This document shows, in pieces, positions 54,264 through 63,510 of a DNA stretch of 64,000 bases. A model generated the notes under the pieces. That model was not told where the DNA came from and did not search any database. It saw nothing but the letters and a program-made list of their open reading frames with translations. Positions within the stretch are counted from its first letter, which is position 1; every line of letters begins with the position of its first letter. The position numbers and the translations under genes are program-made. The stretch is from Flavobacterium sp. GSB-24. Its GTDB lineage: Bacteria > Bacteroidota > Bacteroidia > Flavobacteriales > Flavobacteriaceae. Where the stretch lies: positions 4,712,001-4,776,000 of the forward strand of contig NZ_AP027043.1 of NCBI RefSeq assembly GCF_027924665.1, given 5' to 3'.

Positions 54264-55337
54264 TTACATAGTTTTATATAATTCAACCATTTTCTTTCCT
54301 ACTGTTTTTATGTCGTATTTATCTATTATTAATTCTCTGCCATGTTTTCCCATCATTTCTAAGAGCATGTTTGAAGAATTAAAAACTTTAAGCAAAGTCT
54401 TTTCTAAATTTGTAACCGATAAATCAATCCACCACCCGCATTTGTGTATTTCCAAATCTTCCCACGGCGTACCATGCGTTGTTATTACCGGAACGGCTAC
54501 TGCCAGTGCTTCGGCGACAACAATTCCGAAATTTTCGCTGTGAGTTGGAAGAACCATTACATCTGCAGATCGTAAAAAATCCCATTTGTCTTCTCCGTAT
54601 TTTGCCCCTACAAAACGGACATTTTTTAAATCCTCTACGCTCTTAATTAAATTTGTTACGTATTCTTCTTCACCAGTACCTGCAATTTCTAGCGTCCAGT
54701 CTTCTGTATTACTTGTTCTCCAAGCATCTATCAGTAATTCTACACCTTTTTTAGGATGAATTCTTGACATGAATATCATCTTTTTGGTTCCATATTTTTC
54801 CTTGATTTTTTTGACATCTCTTAAATAAATACCGTTTGGAATAATATGAATTGGATTTTTAAACCCTAATGCTTTAATATTTTCAGCTTCCATATCAGCG
54901 GTTGCGTGAAGGCAAACCGATTTATTTATGGCGTGTTTTTGATATAAAAAAAGTGCTATTCTTTTTTTCAGCGGATTATGAGCCAGAATCCAAGGCTCCA
55001 GCATTCCGTGAGGAGAAACGATTACTTTGATTCCCAATTTTTGAGCTGTTTTTTGAAAGATCCAATTTTGAGGGCTCCAAATTCCGTTGATGTGTACAAT
55101 ATCTGGTTTTTCGTTTTCAAGAAAAATGCGGTAATCATTTGCCAAAGAAAACCAGCGCAATAAACTGTTATTGAAAAATTTAATTGAAACTCCCTCGATA
55201 GAAATAGGATCTCTGGACATTCCTGTAGCGATGCTAAACGAAGTATCGTTTTTTAATGCTTTGCTTAGCAAACGCATATATTCTGTAGTGCCGCCGCCAC
55301 TTTTATCGATACTGGCTATATAGTGAATTACTTTCAT
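54264..55337 (-). CDS. family 4 glycosyltransferase
   Basis: GT-B retaining enzyme of 357 residues. The N-terminus IASIDKSGGGTTEYMRLL is the acceptor-domain loop. VIVSPHGMLEPWILAHNPLK is typical of WcaI/WbaZ-like subgroups. MIFMSRIHPKKGVELLIDAW starts the donor domain and LPTHSENFGIVVAEALAVAV carries the Glu pair. It overlaps the next gene upstream (55334) by 4 bases as ATGA, a sign of translational coupling. The sugar is not known. Confidence 0.9.
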   Translation of the reverse strand: MKVIHYIASIDKSGGGTTEYMRLLSKALKNDTSFSIATGMSRDPISIEGVSIKFFNNSLLRWFSLANDYRIFLENEKPDIVHINGIWSPQNWIFQKTAQKLGIKVIVSPHGMLEPWILAHNPLKKRIALFLYQKHAINKSVCLHATADMEAENIKALGFKNPIHIIPNGIYLRDVKKIKEKYGTKKMIFMSRIHPKKGVELLIDAWRTSNTEDWTLEIAGTGEEEYVTNLIKSVEDLKNVRFVGAKYGEDKWDFLRSADVMVLPTHSENFGIVVAEALAVAVPVITTHGTPWEDLEIHKCGWWIDLSVTNLEKTLLKVFNSSNMLLEMMGKHGRELIIDKYDIKTVGKKMVELYKTM

Positions 55338-56500
55338 ACAATTTGATTAATTTCTTTATAAACAACTTCAATAGCATTTAAAGAATGTTCGGTGGTAAAT
55401 TTTTGAGATTGTTTTAATGATTTCTCTATCAATTCCTTCATTTGAAGTGTATCCAGAGTAATCAATCTTTCTAAAATTTTTGCCGAATCTTCTTTCCATT
55501 TTTTTAAATGCAATTCATCATTAGGTCTTTTGTCAATATAAAAAGCTGCTGGTCCGCCCACTTCGTTCATAGGAGATCTGTTAGTGGTTATGACTGGACA
55601 ACCCGAAGCCATTGCTTCGATTATCGGCCATCCAAAACCTTCGTCAAGAGAAGGAAACAAAAGACAAACAGCCCCAGAATATGCATTGTTAATATATTCA
55701 TCAGATAAATTACTAACAAAATGAATATCTTCTTTATAAGGTGATTTTTGATGTAAATCAGACAATTCCTCTGAAGGTTCTGAGCCTATTAAAAGCAGCG
55801 GAATCTTTTTTTTACTTATTCCGCGCCAGAAATCATATATTTCTATTACGCCTTTTCTGTTTTTATAATATTGATTTCCACCAATATGCATAATATATCC
55901 ATCTGTCAATTCTATATTTAATTTAGCTTTCAATAAATTGCGGGATTCAATTGGAGATAATGGATGAAACGGACGATTTAATCCATTGTAACATACTGCA
56001 GAGTTCACAATTTTGCCTTGATGCAGCTCGTGCAGATCTTCTTGTGTTTTTTTTGAAATTGAAATAAAATTTTTCCCTTTTGAAAAGCCATTTCGAATGT
56101 AATTTTGATATTTCTTACCTGAAAATGATGTTGGATTTTCAGGAATATTCCCTAAAGCCGATTTCAAGGCTAAAAAATCATGACAGTGCACTACATGTTT
56201 TTTATTTTTTACCAAAGGAACCCAAGGTCCTAAAGCCTGATCTGTAAATACAAAAAGAGTATCTTTTGAAGCTCCCAGCAGTTTAAACCTTACTTCTAGC
56301 GGAAAAATAATGTATTGGTCTACATACCCTAACCACTTTTTTAAAGACTTAGAACTTGGAAGTTTGTAAAATCGAGCTTTCGGACTCCAAATTTCTACTT
56401 CATGGTCTCTTTCTGTCATTCCGTTGAACAGCATATTAGCATAACGGGGCATGCTTTGGTGATCTAAAAAATAAGGATGTGCAAAAAGAACAATTTTCAT
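55334..56500 (-). CDS. family 4 glycosyltransferase
   Basis: GT-B retaining enzyme of 388 residues, mannosyltransferase-like in pattern: YIMHIGGNQYYKNRKGVIEI in the donor domain and CLLFPSLDEGFGWPIIEAMA with the EX7E Glu pair. The N-terminal domain has HPYFLDHQSMPRYANMLFNG. Its ATG overlaps the stop of the adjacent wzy-like gene side by one codon context (56500/56501), so translation is likely coupled. Its place in the polymer is unknown. Confidence 0.88.
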   Translation of the reverse strand: MKIVLFAHPYFLDHQSMPRYANMLFNGMTERDHEVEIWSPKARFYKLPSSKSLKKWLGYVDQYIIFPLEVRFKLLGASKDTLFVFTDQALGPWVPLVKNKKHVVHCHDFLALKSALGNIPENPTSFSGKKYQNYIRNGFSKGKNFISISKKTQEDLHELHQGKIVNSAVCYNGLNRPFHPLSPIESRNLLKAKLNIELTDGYIMHIGGNQYYKNRKGVIEIYDFWRGISKKKIPLLLIGSEPSEELSDLHQKSPYKEDIHFVSNLSDEYINNAYSGAVCLLFPSLDEGFGWPIIEAMASGCPVITTNRSPMNEVGGPAAFYIDKRPNDELHLKKWKEDSAKILERLITLDTLQMKELIEKSLKQSQKFTTEHSLNAIEVVYKEINQIV

Positions 56501-57799
56501 TTATTCGGTTTTCGGTTTGATATTTATACTTGCTACTAATAAACCTGTAGCAACTACTGCGCAGCCCAGCATACTTGGCTGTGCCCATTGGCCTTGAGTA
56601 ATCATAAATAAAGCAGTTCCGCAAAATGTTACCGGTAGTAATTTGTATGCACTTGGTAATTTAATTGATTTTAAAAACAGACTGATTGCTAAAACCAATC
56701 TTAAAACAATAAGGCCGCCGCCCAGAATCAGTCCTTGTTCTCCTCCGACTCGATTCAATTCTCCTTCAGAAACTAAGAAATCTCTTTTCCCGACTAACAT
56801 TTGTGCACCAGCATTGGTTCCCATTCCGAGATTGCCCACAAATAAAGGTGCTTTTAATAATGAAACTATGGGCTCGGTAAATCCTGATATCGCTCTGGTA
56901 AAAAATGAATCTTTCATACCGCCGCCCTGAGTATTTGCAGTTTCGACCCTGCTCATAAAAACTTCTGTTCCTAAACTAAAAATTGTTGTCGTTTTTTGTA
57001 AAACTGTAAATAAAACAAAGATTACTACAACAGTAAATGCCAGTCTAATTATCGATTTAACACTTGTAGAGGAACCTAAAAAAGTAAATAAACCTACTAA
57101 GATTACGCCTCCAACCGAAGTTCTGCTTACTGTAAGAGGCAAAGCAATCAGCAAGGCGATGGTGCTGGAAATAAGCAGAATCTTAGAACAAGCTTCTTTA
57201 GACATCCAAAAATAAAAGACAAAAACAGAAACTAAAATGTAATAAGCCGATAATCCCGTTGTAAAAGAAAATGTCCCTGATGGACGAAAATATCCCATCG
57301 AACCAGAAAAACCTGCACTTCCTTCTCCTCCAACTCCAACATTAATAAATGCAGTCTGCGGACTTATAAATTGAAAATAAACGATTAAGGTTACCAGAAT
57401 ATTTATTGCCAGCATCACACGTCCGAATTTCAATATGTCTTCTTTCTTAAAAACTTCTCCAATTATAAAAATCAAAGGAAAATGAAGCAGCATAATTCTT
57501 GCTCCATAAAGTCCTACGAAAAGATTTTCATGTCCAAAAGTCAATGTTACCGCCAATCCTAAAAGCGTAAAAATGCTGCTTAAAACCACATAACCGTTTA
57601 CAAATTTTACATGCAGATAAAAAGCCCGCAGAATAATGTAAACCGCAATTGGATCACGCACTACTAATAAAGGCGTCGCCAAACTTGGTAAAATCCATTT
57701 GCGCAAAGCACCTTCAAAAATCCATAGTAAAAAATAAAGCCATATCGCTATTTTTATGGATTTGTAATTTGGTGCCGCTATTTCGTTTGTTATATCCAT
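56501..57799 (-). CDS. O-antigen/exopolysaccharide polymerase, Wzy-like
   Basis: Integral membrane protein of 432 residues with ten to twelve helices and one large periplasmic loop around residues 270-350, the layout of Wzy polymerases and WaaL ligases. The loop region contains Arg- and Gly-rich stretches (SRVETANTQGGGMKDSFF, GKRDFLVSEGELNRVGGEQG), where the catalytic Arg residues of Wzy lie. It is the only such protein in the locus and, with Wzx, Wza and Wzc, completes a Wzx/Wzy pathway. Sequence alone cannot exclude a ligase, but a single copy in a polymer locus favours polymerase. Confidence 0.82.
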   Translation of the reverse strand: MDITNEIAAPNYKSIKIAIWLYFLLWIFEGALRKWILPSLATPLLVVRDPIAVYIILRAFYLHVKFVNGYVVLSSIFTLLGLAVTLTFGHENLFVGLYGARIMLLHFPLIFIIGEVFKKEDILKFGRVMLAINILVTLIVYFQFISPQTAFINVGVGGEGSAGFSGSMGYFRPSGTFSFTTGLSAYYILVSVFVFYFWMSKEACSKILLISSTIALLIALPLTVSRTSVGGVILVGLFTFLGSSTSVKSIIRLAFTVVVIFVLFTVLQKTTTIFSLGTEVFMSRVETANTQGGGMKDSFFTRAISGFTEPIVSLLKAPLFVGNLGMGTNAGAQMLVGKRDFLVSEGELNRVGGEQGLILGGGLIVLRLVLAISLFLKSIKLPSAYKLLPVTFCGTALFMITQGQWAQPSMLGCAVVATGLLVASINIKPKTE

Positions 57800-59055
57800 T
57801 TATCCCAATTTTTTATAAAACTCAAAGAAGAAAGTGCATCTGCCATTTCTTTTCCATATACAGACCAAGGTCTGGTCTTCGCTTTATTTTGTGCTGCAAG
57901 CCCAAATTTTTCTACCAATTCAGGTTTCTCAAGTATTTTTGTAATTACTTCTTTCAATGCTTTTGACGAACCTGCTGGTACAATCCAGCCGTCTTCGCCA
58001 TCTTTTATTAAATCTGGTCCTGCTGTACGATCGGTTGTAATTACTGGGATTCCCTGCGACATTGCTTCTGTAATTACCAATCCAAAACCTTCAAAAAGAG
58101 AAGGAAATACAAATACATCGTGTTCTCTCATACAGGCCAGCACTTGATCATGAGATAAGGATGGAATCCATTTGTGTTTTTCTAATGCACGGTTTAGTGA
58201 AGCACAATTGGGCACGGCTTTTTGTCCTACAATTGTCAACTCTACTTTGTCCTGCAGTCCTTCAACAGCTTCAAACAAATAAGAAAGTCCTTTTCGCTGT
58301 GATAAGCCTCCTATAAATAACACTTTAAGCTTTCTATTAACAAGCGGCTGATATTTCTTTTCTGCTGTAACTTCTGGAAATCCATATGGAATCACTTTGA
58401 TTTCTGCTAAGTCTCCAGAATATTCTTCCAGCGTTTTCTTGGTAAAACTGCTTGCTACAAAAATGATATCTGCTAAAGCCAGTTCTTGATCTTTTTTATT
58501 TAACTTTTTTGAAGAATCATTAAAACCAGTAAGTGTACTTGACCAGTCTGGATTAATAATAAATTCTTTTTGCATTAATGATCGAGAACTTTTCCAATAG
58601 CCAATAGGCAGGTCGTAAATACAATAAAGTCCTAATTGTTTTGCTTCTATAAAAGTTGACAGTGCTCCATCTTCATAAGCATAAACGCCAGATAATCCTT
58701 GTTTTTTGGCTTTCGCTAAAGTATTGGCTACCCAATTATCGTGTTTTTGATATATTCTGTCAATACAGAAAAAACCCTTTTCGTGTGTGATTAAAAAGTC
58801 TAATTTGAATTTTGAAGTCAGCAGACGTCCAAACTCAAAAAAAGATTTTGAACGTGTATAAGGCTGCCAGGCTGTATCTAAACTTCTTCTTTTTAAATCT
58901 TTTAACTTCGGGTTATTGCCTAACTTATATAATAATTGACCCGGAAATATTGCAATTGAGGTAAATAATTTAAAAAGCTGCTGCTCTTTTAATAACCCAT
59001 TGATCAAATTTTTTGAATTTGCATTTAAGGTCGGATGTGAGACCAGCACTTTCAT
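57790..59055 (-). CDS. family 4 glycosyltransferase
   Basis: GT-B retaining enzyme of 421 residues, longer in its N-terminal half. Donor-domain motifs are KVLFIGGLSQRKGLSYLFEA and FVFPSLFEGFGLVITEAMSQ with the EX7E Glu pair. The N-terminus begins VLVSHPTLNANSKNLINGL. It overlaps the polymerase gene by 10 bases and the upstream GT gene by 4 bases. Glycosidic linkage and donor are unknown. Confidence 0.9.
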   Translation of the reverse strand: MKVLVSHPTLNANSKNLINGLLKEQQLFKLFTSIAIFPGQLLYKLGNNPKLKDLKRRSLDTAWQPYTRSKSFFEFGRLLTSKFKLDFLITHEKGFFCIDRIYQKHDNWVANTLAKAKKQGLSGVYAYEDGALSTFIEAKQLGLYCIYDLPIGYWKSSRSLMQKEFIINPDWSSTLTGFNDSSKKLNKKDQELALADIIFVASSFTKKTLEEYSGDLAEIKVIPYGFPEVTAEKKYQPLVNRKLKVLFIGGLSQRKGLSYLFEAVEGLQDKVELTIVGQKAVPNCASLNRALEKHKWIPSLSHDQVLACMREHDVFVFPSLFEGFGLVITEAMSQGIPVITTDRTAGPDLIKDGEDGWIVPAGSSKALKEVITKILEKPELVEKFGLAAQNKAKTRPWSVYGKEMADALSSLSFIKNWDKWI

Positions 59056-60134
59056 GATATAGAAATTGAATTAATAAATTGTGATGCCATGCCGTTTAAA
59101 TCAGAAACCTCAAGATTCATTGGAACTATATTCAAATTATTTTTTTCGTACTTAATGATTTGCGGTATAGTATATTGTCCTTGAGTTGGTGTCCAGTTTC
59201 TAGAAACACAAATCGTATTTATTTGATGTTCTTTGTAAGCTGCATAAACGCCGCTTTTTTCTGTCTGAAAATAAGGTGTTGTTGAAATTCCAAAATCACT
59301 GTCTAAGAGTACTTGCGATATTACATTTTCAGCTTGTATTCCTAGAACTTCATACTCTATATTATAATTTTCTAATATCTCGGTGCAGTTCGTTAGCTGA
59401 GGACCATTGTTCCCAATAAAAACAAATTTTAGAGGCTTACTAAATGTATTTGAAGTTTTCATCAAATCATCAACAAAATCTTTAAAAGGAGCTCCGTTAT
59501 GAATCGTACCAAACAAAACAAACTGTGTGAATTCCTGCGTTTCTTTTTTCACAGCTGTCAGCGGTATGTTGCCGCAAATTGGCAGTACTTCTGCTGTAAT
59601 ATTTTGTGATTGAAGAAAGAATTGGTATAATTTATTTTGGGTATTAATCGAATGCGTTTTAGTATTATGAACTATTTTCTTGGCTATTACCTGTTGCAAT
59701 TTGCCAATAACTTTGTGCCTGATTGAAGATTCTGAATCTATTCCTAACCACAACTCATGAAACATAATATGCCACTTATGATTTCCTCTTATTTTTTTTA
59801 AATAAGAAGGCAGCCAAAATGGTAATCCTTTCGGATTAAAACTGTACGGTACATATTGTAAAGAAATCCAATCGGGTTCTAAATCTTTTATAACACTTTG
59901 CAGTAAAACTAAGCGCTCATTATGATCTGCGATTACAGGAATTCTATGAACTGTAACTGGAGTTTGTTCTGCAATTTGATTTTCAGTCGTAAAAAAAGTA
60001 ATCTGCTGATCGCATAAGGCTAAAATCTGAGCTTGATGGCCAGATCGTATCAGCATGCCGCATAAACGGCGAGTATAATCGCCTACGCCGTCATTGCCAA
60101 TTTCGGCAGAACCGCAAATGAAGAGAATATCCAT
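59052..60134 (-). CDS. GT-B glycosyltransferase (GT4-like, divergent)
   Basis: A 360-residue GT-B-type protein. The N-terminal loop ICGSAEIGNDGVGDYTRRLC is the clearest family mark, and HIMFHELWLGID is typical of the acceptor domain. The C-terminal Glu pair of GT4 is weaker (STTPYFQTEKSGVYAAYKEH), so this is a divergent member and could be inactive or of another family. It sits upstream of the GT4 at 57790 with a 4-base overlap. The substrate is unknown. Confidence 0.78.
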   Translation of the reverse strand: MDILFICGSAEIGNDGVGDYTRRLCGMLIRSGHQAQILALCDQQITFFTTENQIAEQTPVTVHRIPVIADHNERLVLLQSVIKDLEPDWISLQYVPYSFNPKGLPFWLPSYLKKIRGNHKWHIMFHELWLGIDSESSIRHKVIGKLQQVIAKKIVHNTKTHSINTQNKLYQFFLQSQNITAEVLPICGNIPLTAVKKETQEFTQFVLFGTIHNGAPFKDFVDDLMKTSNTFSKPLKFVFIGNNGPQLTNCTEILENYNIEYEVLGIQAENVISQVLLDSDFGISTTPYFQTEKSGVYAAYKEHQINTICVSRNWTPTQGQYTIPQIIKYEKNNLNIVPMNLEVSDLNGMASQFINSISIS

Positions 60135-60194
60135 TTTTTGATTTTAATTATGAATTATAGAATCATCAGGTTTAATAATTTCCTTACTTACAAG

Positions 60195-61067
60195 TCAGGA
60201 AACGATCTTGATCAATGTCTTGATGGTGTTGTAGGATACTTTTTTTATATGTTTGGAGGTACGGGAAGTTTTCTTAAAACCTTTATCAATAAAGTTGACA
60301 ACTGGGAATATTCGAGGATAATGATTTCGCACTAAATGCATAAATTTTTCAATTCCTTTTTTTCCTCTCCAGCTTCCATTAATTAGATGGATAGCGTACG
60401 ATTCTTTATCTAAATAAATTGAGTTTCCTACTAATATATTGGATGGGAGAATGAGCATATTCTCTTTTAAGATTTGTTCTTTGTCTTGATAGGTATATCC
60501 GTATTTTTCGGCGACTGGGGTTATTACAGAACCTATTATTACTTTTTTTAAATCGATGGTTCCGTCATCAGCAAATAATTGCAGATTCTTGTATTGGTCT
60601 AAACAATCTTTAATGTAAGGATGTTTGGGTACTGAAGCAAAAATGGCACCTTGAATAGCAAAACCCATTATTGGTTTTCCAGCAGTTTTAGGCAGGAAGG
60701 AAGAATTTAAACGCTGCATTCCCCCATCTTCTTCAAACAATCCAGGATGTATTTCATGGGCACTAAAAAACCCATAATCAAACCATTCTTCTTTAAAGGG
60801 TTTAAGTATTCGAACATCTGAATCTAGATATAGTCCGCCCTCAGTATATAAGGCATATAGACGAATGTAATCTGCCGCGAAAGCCCATTTTTTGGCCAGC
60901 AATGCCTCTTTTACAAAAGGTATCGAATCAAAATCAAAACTATCCTTGTCCCACAAACGGATATTAAATTCTGGCAAATGAATTTTCCAAGTTTCAATAC
61001 ATTCTTTTATAAATGGAGTATATTCTTCTCCGCTAAACCAGCATATATGAATTGTTTTTGGAATCAT
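60195..61067 (-). CDS. family 32-type glycosyltransferase (DXD sugar-binding)
   Basis: GT-A enzyme of 290 residues related to Och1/capsule mannosyltransferases. It starts IPKTIHICWFSGEEYTPFI, the usual opening of the Gly_transf_sug family. The metal-binding DxD is in GGLYLDSDVRILKPF, preceded by WAFAADYIRLYALYTEG. C-terminal residues are basic with SWRGKKGIEKFMHL. It probably adds a side or backbone sugar. It lies 60 bases upstream of the next gene, the loosest spacing in this part of the operon. Confidence 0.9.
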   Translation of the reverse strand: MIPKTIHICWFSGEEYTPFIKECIETWKIHLPEFNIRLWDKDSFDFDSIPFVKEALLAKKWAFAADYIRLYALYTEGGLYLDSDVRILKPFKEEWFDYGFFSAHEIHPGLFEEDGGMQRLNSSFLPKTAGKPIMGFAIQGAIFASVPKHPYIKDCLDQYKNLQLFADDGTIDLKKVIIGSVITPVAEKYGYTYQDKEQILKENMLILPSNILVGNSIYLDKESYAIHLINGSWRGKKGIEKFMHLVRNHYPRIFPVVNFIDKGFKKTSRTSKHIKKVSYNTIKTLIKIVS

Positions 61068-61088
61068 AATTTATTATCCTTTTTTAGA

Positions 61089-62060
61089 TTAAACTCTATA
61101 AAACCTCCCTAAGAACTTGCTGATTTTAATAGCTATTTGTTTTTTTCTAATTTCTCTTCTCGAGTGCGCTAAAATTGGACTTTTAGAATATTCCCAGTAT
61201 ACTACATCTTCTTTTCTTGGTATTCTCCCTTTAAAAAATCTTGCAAAGTGATTTATTCTCCAAGGTTTTGAACTTCCTAATGCATGAATCATGGTTGCTT
61301 CTCCGGGAATAAAACCCATTCCGTCTTTTCCAATGTAACTGATCTTACCATGATAGGCTTCGATAGTTGCGTTTAAAGCATCTTGATCTGATTTATCAAA
61401 AAACTGAAATCCTTCCCTTCTTAATATGGTTGAATTATGCACCTGATTTAGAAATATCGATTTATCTAGTCCGCCTATTGCGTCGCCCATTCGCTCTTGA
61501 AGTTTAATCCACAACTTTAAAAAAGAAATATTTTTTTTACTGAGTCCAACAAAACCGCCATTTACATAAATCTGGTTTTTAAACTGTAAATCAATATTAT
61601 AATTTTTAAAATAGTCTCTCCATCCTTGTCTGCGCGGATGAAATTCCTGTAAAGGCGAATTAATGTCTTCGCAAACGGCCACACCGCATTGAACCCATTG
61701 TTCAAAGCATGTCCACGAATCAACAACAACAATATCTGGATCAAAATAGAATAGCGCATCTGCATCTTTTGCAGGACCTTCCCATAATTCCAGCATAAAA
61801 TCTGGTTTGTAATTCGTAAGACTGTAGCTCGTAACGAGCTGCAAAAAAACGAGTTGAATGCCGTCAACAGGACTTACGGTAATTGCGTCCTTCCATTTAC
61901 CAATGTGTTCTTTTTTGTCTTTTGAAACCCAATCTGGCAATGATCCTCGATAACCTACATAAACAGTTCCACGAAACCCTTTTATGTATAACGAATTAGA
62001 AAGGGTAGCAACTCCATAATGGTAATGTCCCTCAAATAAGGTGCAAACAGCTGAAATCAT
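61089..62060 (-). CDS. putative GT-A glycosyltransferase (GT8-like)
   Basis: A 323-residue protein with GT-A-like features. The N-terminal repeat-like VCTLFEGHYHYGVATLSNSL suits the start of a nucleotide-sugar fold. A DxD motif is in ALFYFDPDIVVVDSW, and YVNGGFVGLSKKNISF and IHALGSSKPWRINHF resemble the later strands of family 8. The match is by pattern and no donor can be assigned. It lies between the GT32 gene and the flippase gene in the operon. Confidence 0.75.
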   Translation of the reverse strand: MISAVCTLFEGHYHYGVATLSNSLYIKGFRGTVYVGYRGSLPDWVSKDKKEHIGKWKDAITVSPVDGIQLVFLQLVTSYSLTNYKPDFMLELWEGPAKDADALFYFDPDIVVVDSWTCFEQWVQCGVAVCEDINSPLQEFHPRRQGWRDYFKNYNIDLQFKNQIYVNGGFVGLSKKNISFLKLWIKLQERMGDAIGGLDKSIFLNQVHNSTILRREGFQFFDKSDQDALNATIEAYHGKISYIGKDGMGFIPGEATMIHALGSSKPWRINHFARFFKGRIPRKEDVVYWEYSKSPILAHSRREIRKKQIAIKISKFLGRFYRV

Positions 62061-62144
62061 ATCTTATTATGTTCTTTTTTTTATAAAACGTGCAGTACTC
62101 CTGTCTAAATTCATTTACAGGCTTTTATTATTTACAATGATGAC

Positions 62145-63458
62145 TTATGAGACATCTTCATATTCTTGATTTTTTAGTAGAAGAATATGATACAAACAAA
62201 ACAGAACAGTTTGGACAACGGATACTAATCCTAAAGCTATATTAAAATATAAAACTCCTCTCAAATTGCTCAAATCCAGCAGACTTGCAAAACCAATAAT
62301 GGCAATTAAATTGATTAAAATTACCGCTATTGGCGACATCGCCCAGCCTCGTGAACTATATAAATTAAAAACGATTCCGCTGAATAATCCAATACAGCTG
62401 CTGATGATGCTTAATAATAATTCAAACGATAATCCTTCATAAGCATCTCCTAGAAGCCATAAAATTGGAGCGGGAAATAAATAAACTGCCAGCACAATTA
62501 AACTTAGTAAAACCGCCAAAAATCCCATTATTTGAAAAAAGCGTGTCAATAAAAGGTATTTTTTAGTCGCCAATTTGGCAAATCGCGGCACTATTAATGT
62601 TGCAATAATTACATTAAAAATTGTTAGCATTACGCTCAATCTGCCTAAGGCTCCCAATTGTGCCAATGAAGTTGTGTTACCAAAAACTGAAATCAGCCAA
62701 ATTGTAATCTGACCCGAAAGACAATAATAAATTGAGGTTGGTAAAATGCGTTTGACTAAGCTTAATATTTCCTTTTTTACTTGGACATCTGGCTGTTGAT
62801 CTTTAGCTGCCATGCTGTACACTATTTTTCGTAAACCAATATTTCCCCAGATTCTAGGTATTCCTGCCGCCAAAATGGCTACAAAAGAAAATGGAAAAAT
62901 AAACATGGTTAATGCCGAAAGTATTAACCTCACAATTCCCACGCCGACTTGATTTTTCTGCAAAGGCAAAATTGTCTGATTCAATTTCGGAATAATTTCT
63001 AATAACGAGTCGGACAAAGCTGCATAAAAAGCAGGAATCAAAGCTATTACAATGAAAATTGCTGCAATCCAGCTGGCTCCATTGTGCAGTAATAAATAAA
63101 ATAAGATTGGTACGGAAACTAATAAGCTTGCTACTGCAAATTTTTTCCTTAAATCTAAACCTGTTGCCAAAACGGCACCCATTTTTTCTTTATTCTCCCA
63201 CACTTTTCCGCCCTGTGCCATTACTCCGGTAATTATTCCTCCATCAGCAAGAACAGTCATTGTCCCGAGCATGGTATTGGCCAAAGTATAAAAAGCATAT
63301 TCCTGAACAGACAACAATCGAATTATTAAAATTCCAGAAGCAAATCCTAAAGCCTGTATCAGAATTTGCGCACTTCCTGTAATTGAAATTAATTTGCCCC
63401 AATTGATAACAGTATCATACTTAGGGTGTTGTTTGAGCTTTATCAAAATATTTTTCAA
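62145..63458 (-). CDS. Wzx-type lipid-linked oligosaccharide flippase
   Basis: Inner-membrane protein of 437 residues with about 12 helices and no large loop, the MATE/MVF-like layout of Wzx. It should move the undecaprenyl-linked repeat unit from the cytoplasmic to the periplasmic face. The N-terminus reads KLISITGSAQILIQALGFASGILIIR. It is the second gene of the visible operon, 52 bases after the ugd stop, and the only flippase in the locus. Confidence 0.88.
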   Translation of the reverse strand: MKNILIKLKQHPKYDTVINWGKLISITGSAQILIQALGFASGILIIRLLSVQEYAFYTLANTMLGTMTVLADGGIITGVMAQGGKVWENKEKMGAVLATGLDLRKKFAVASLLVSVPILFYLLLHNGASWIAAIFIVIALIPAFYAALSDSLLEIIPKLNQTILPLQKNQVGVGIVRLILSALTMFIFPFSFVAILAAGIPRIWGNIGLRKIVYSMAAKDQQPDVQVKKEILSLVKRILPTSIYYCLSGQITIWLISVFGNTTSLAQLGALGRLSVMLTIFNVIIATLIVPRFAKLATKKYLLLTRFFQIMGFLAVLLSLIVLAVYLFPAPILWLLGDAYEGLSFELLLSIISSCIGLFSGIVFNLYSSRGWAMSPIAVILINLIAIIGFASLLDLSNLRGVLYFNIALGLVSVVQTVLFCLYHILLLKNQEYEDVS

Positions 63459-63510
63459 GAAATAGAAATAAAAAGATTAAAAAATAGATTCTTTTTTACA
63501 ATTGTTAAGT

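Noticed and set aside
54172..54543. 123-residue forward ORF
   Set aside because: It is antisense to two well-supported glycosyltransferase genes and has no recognisable motif.
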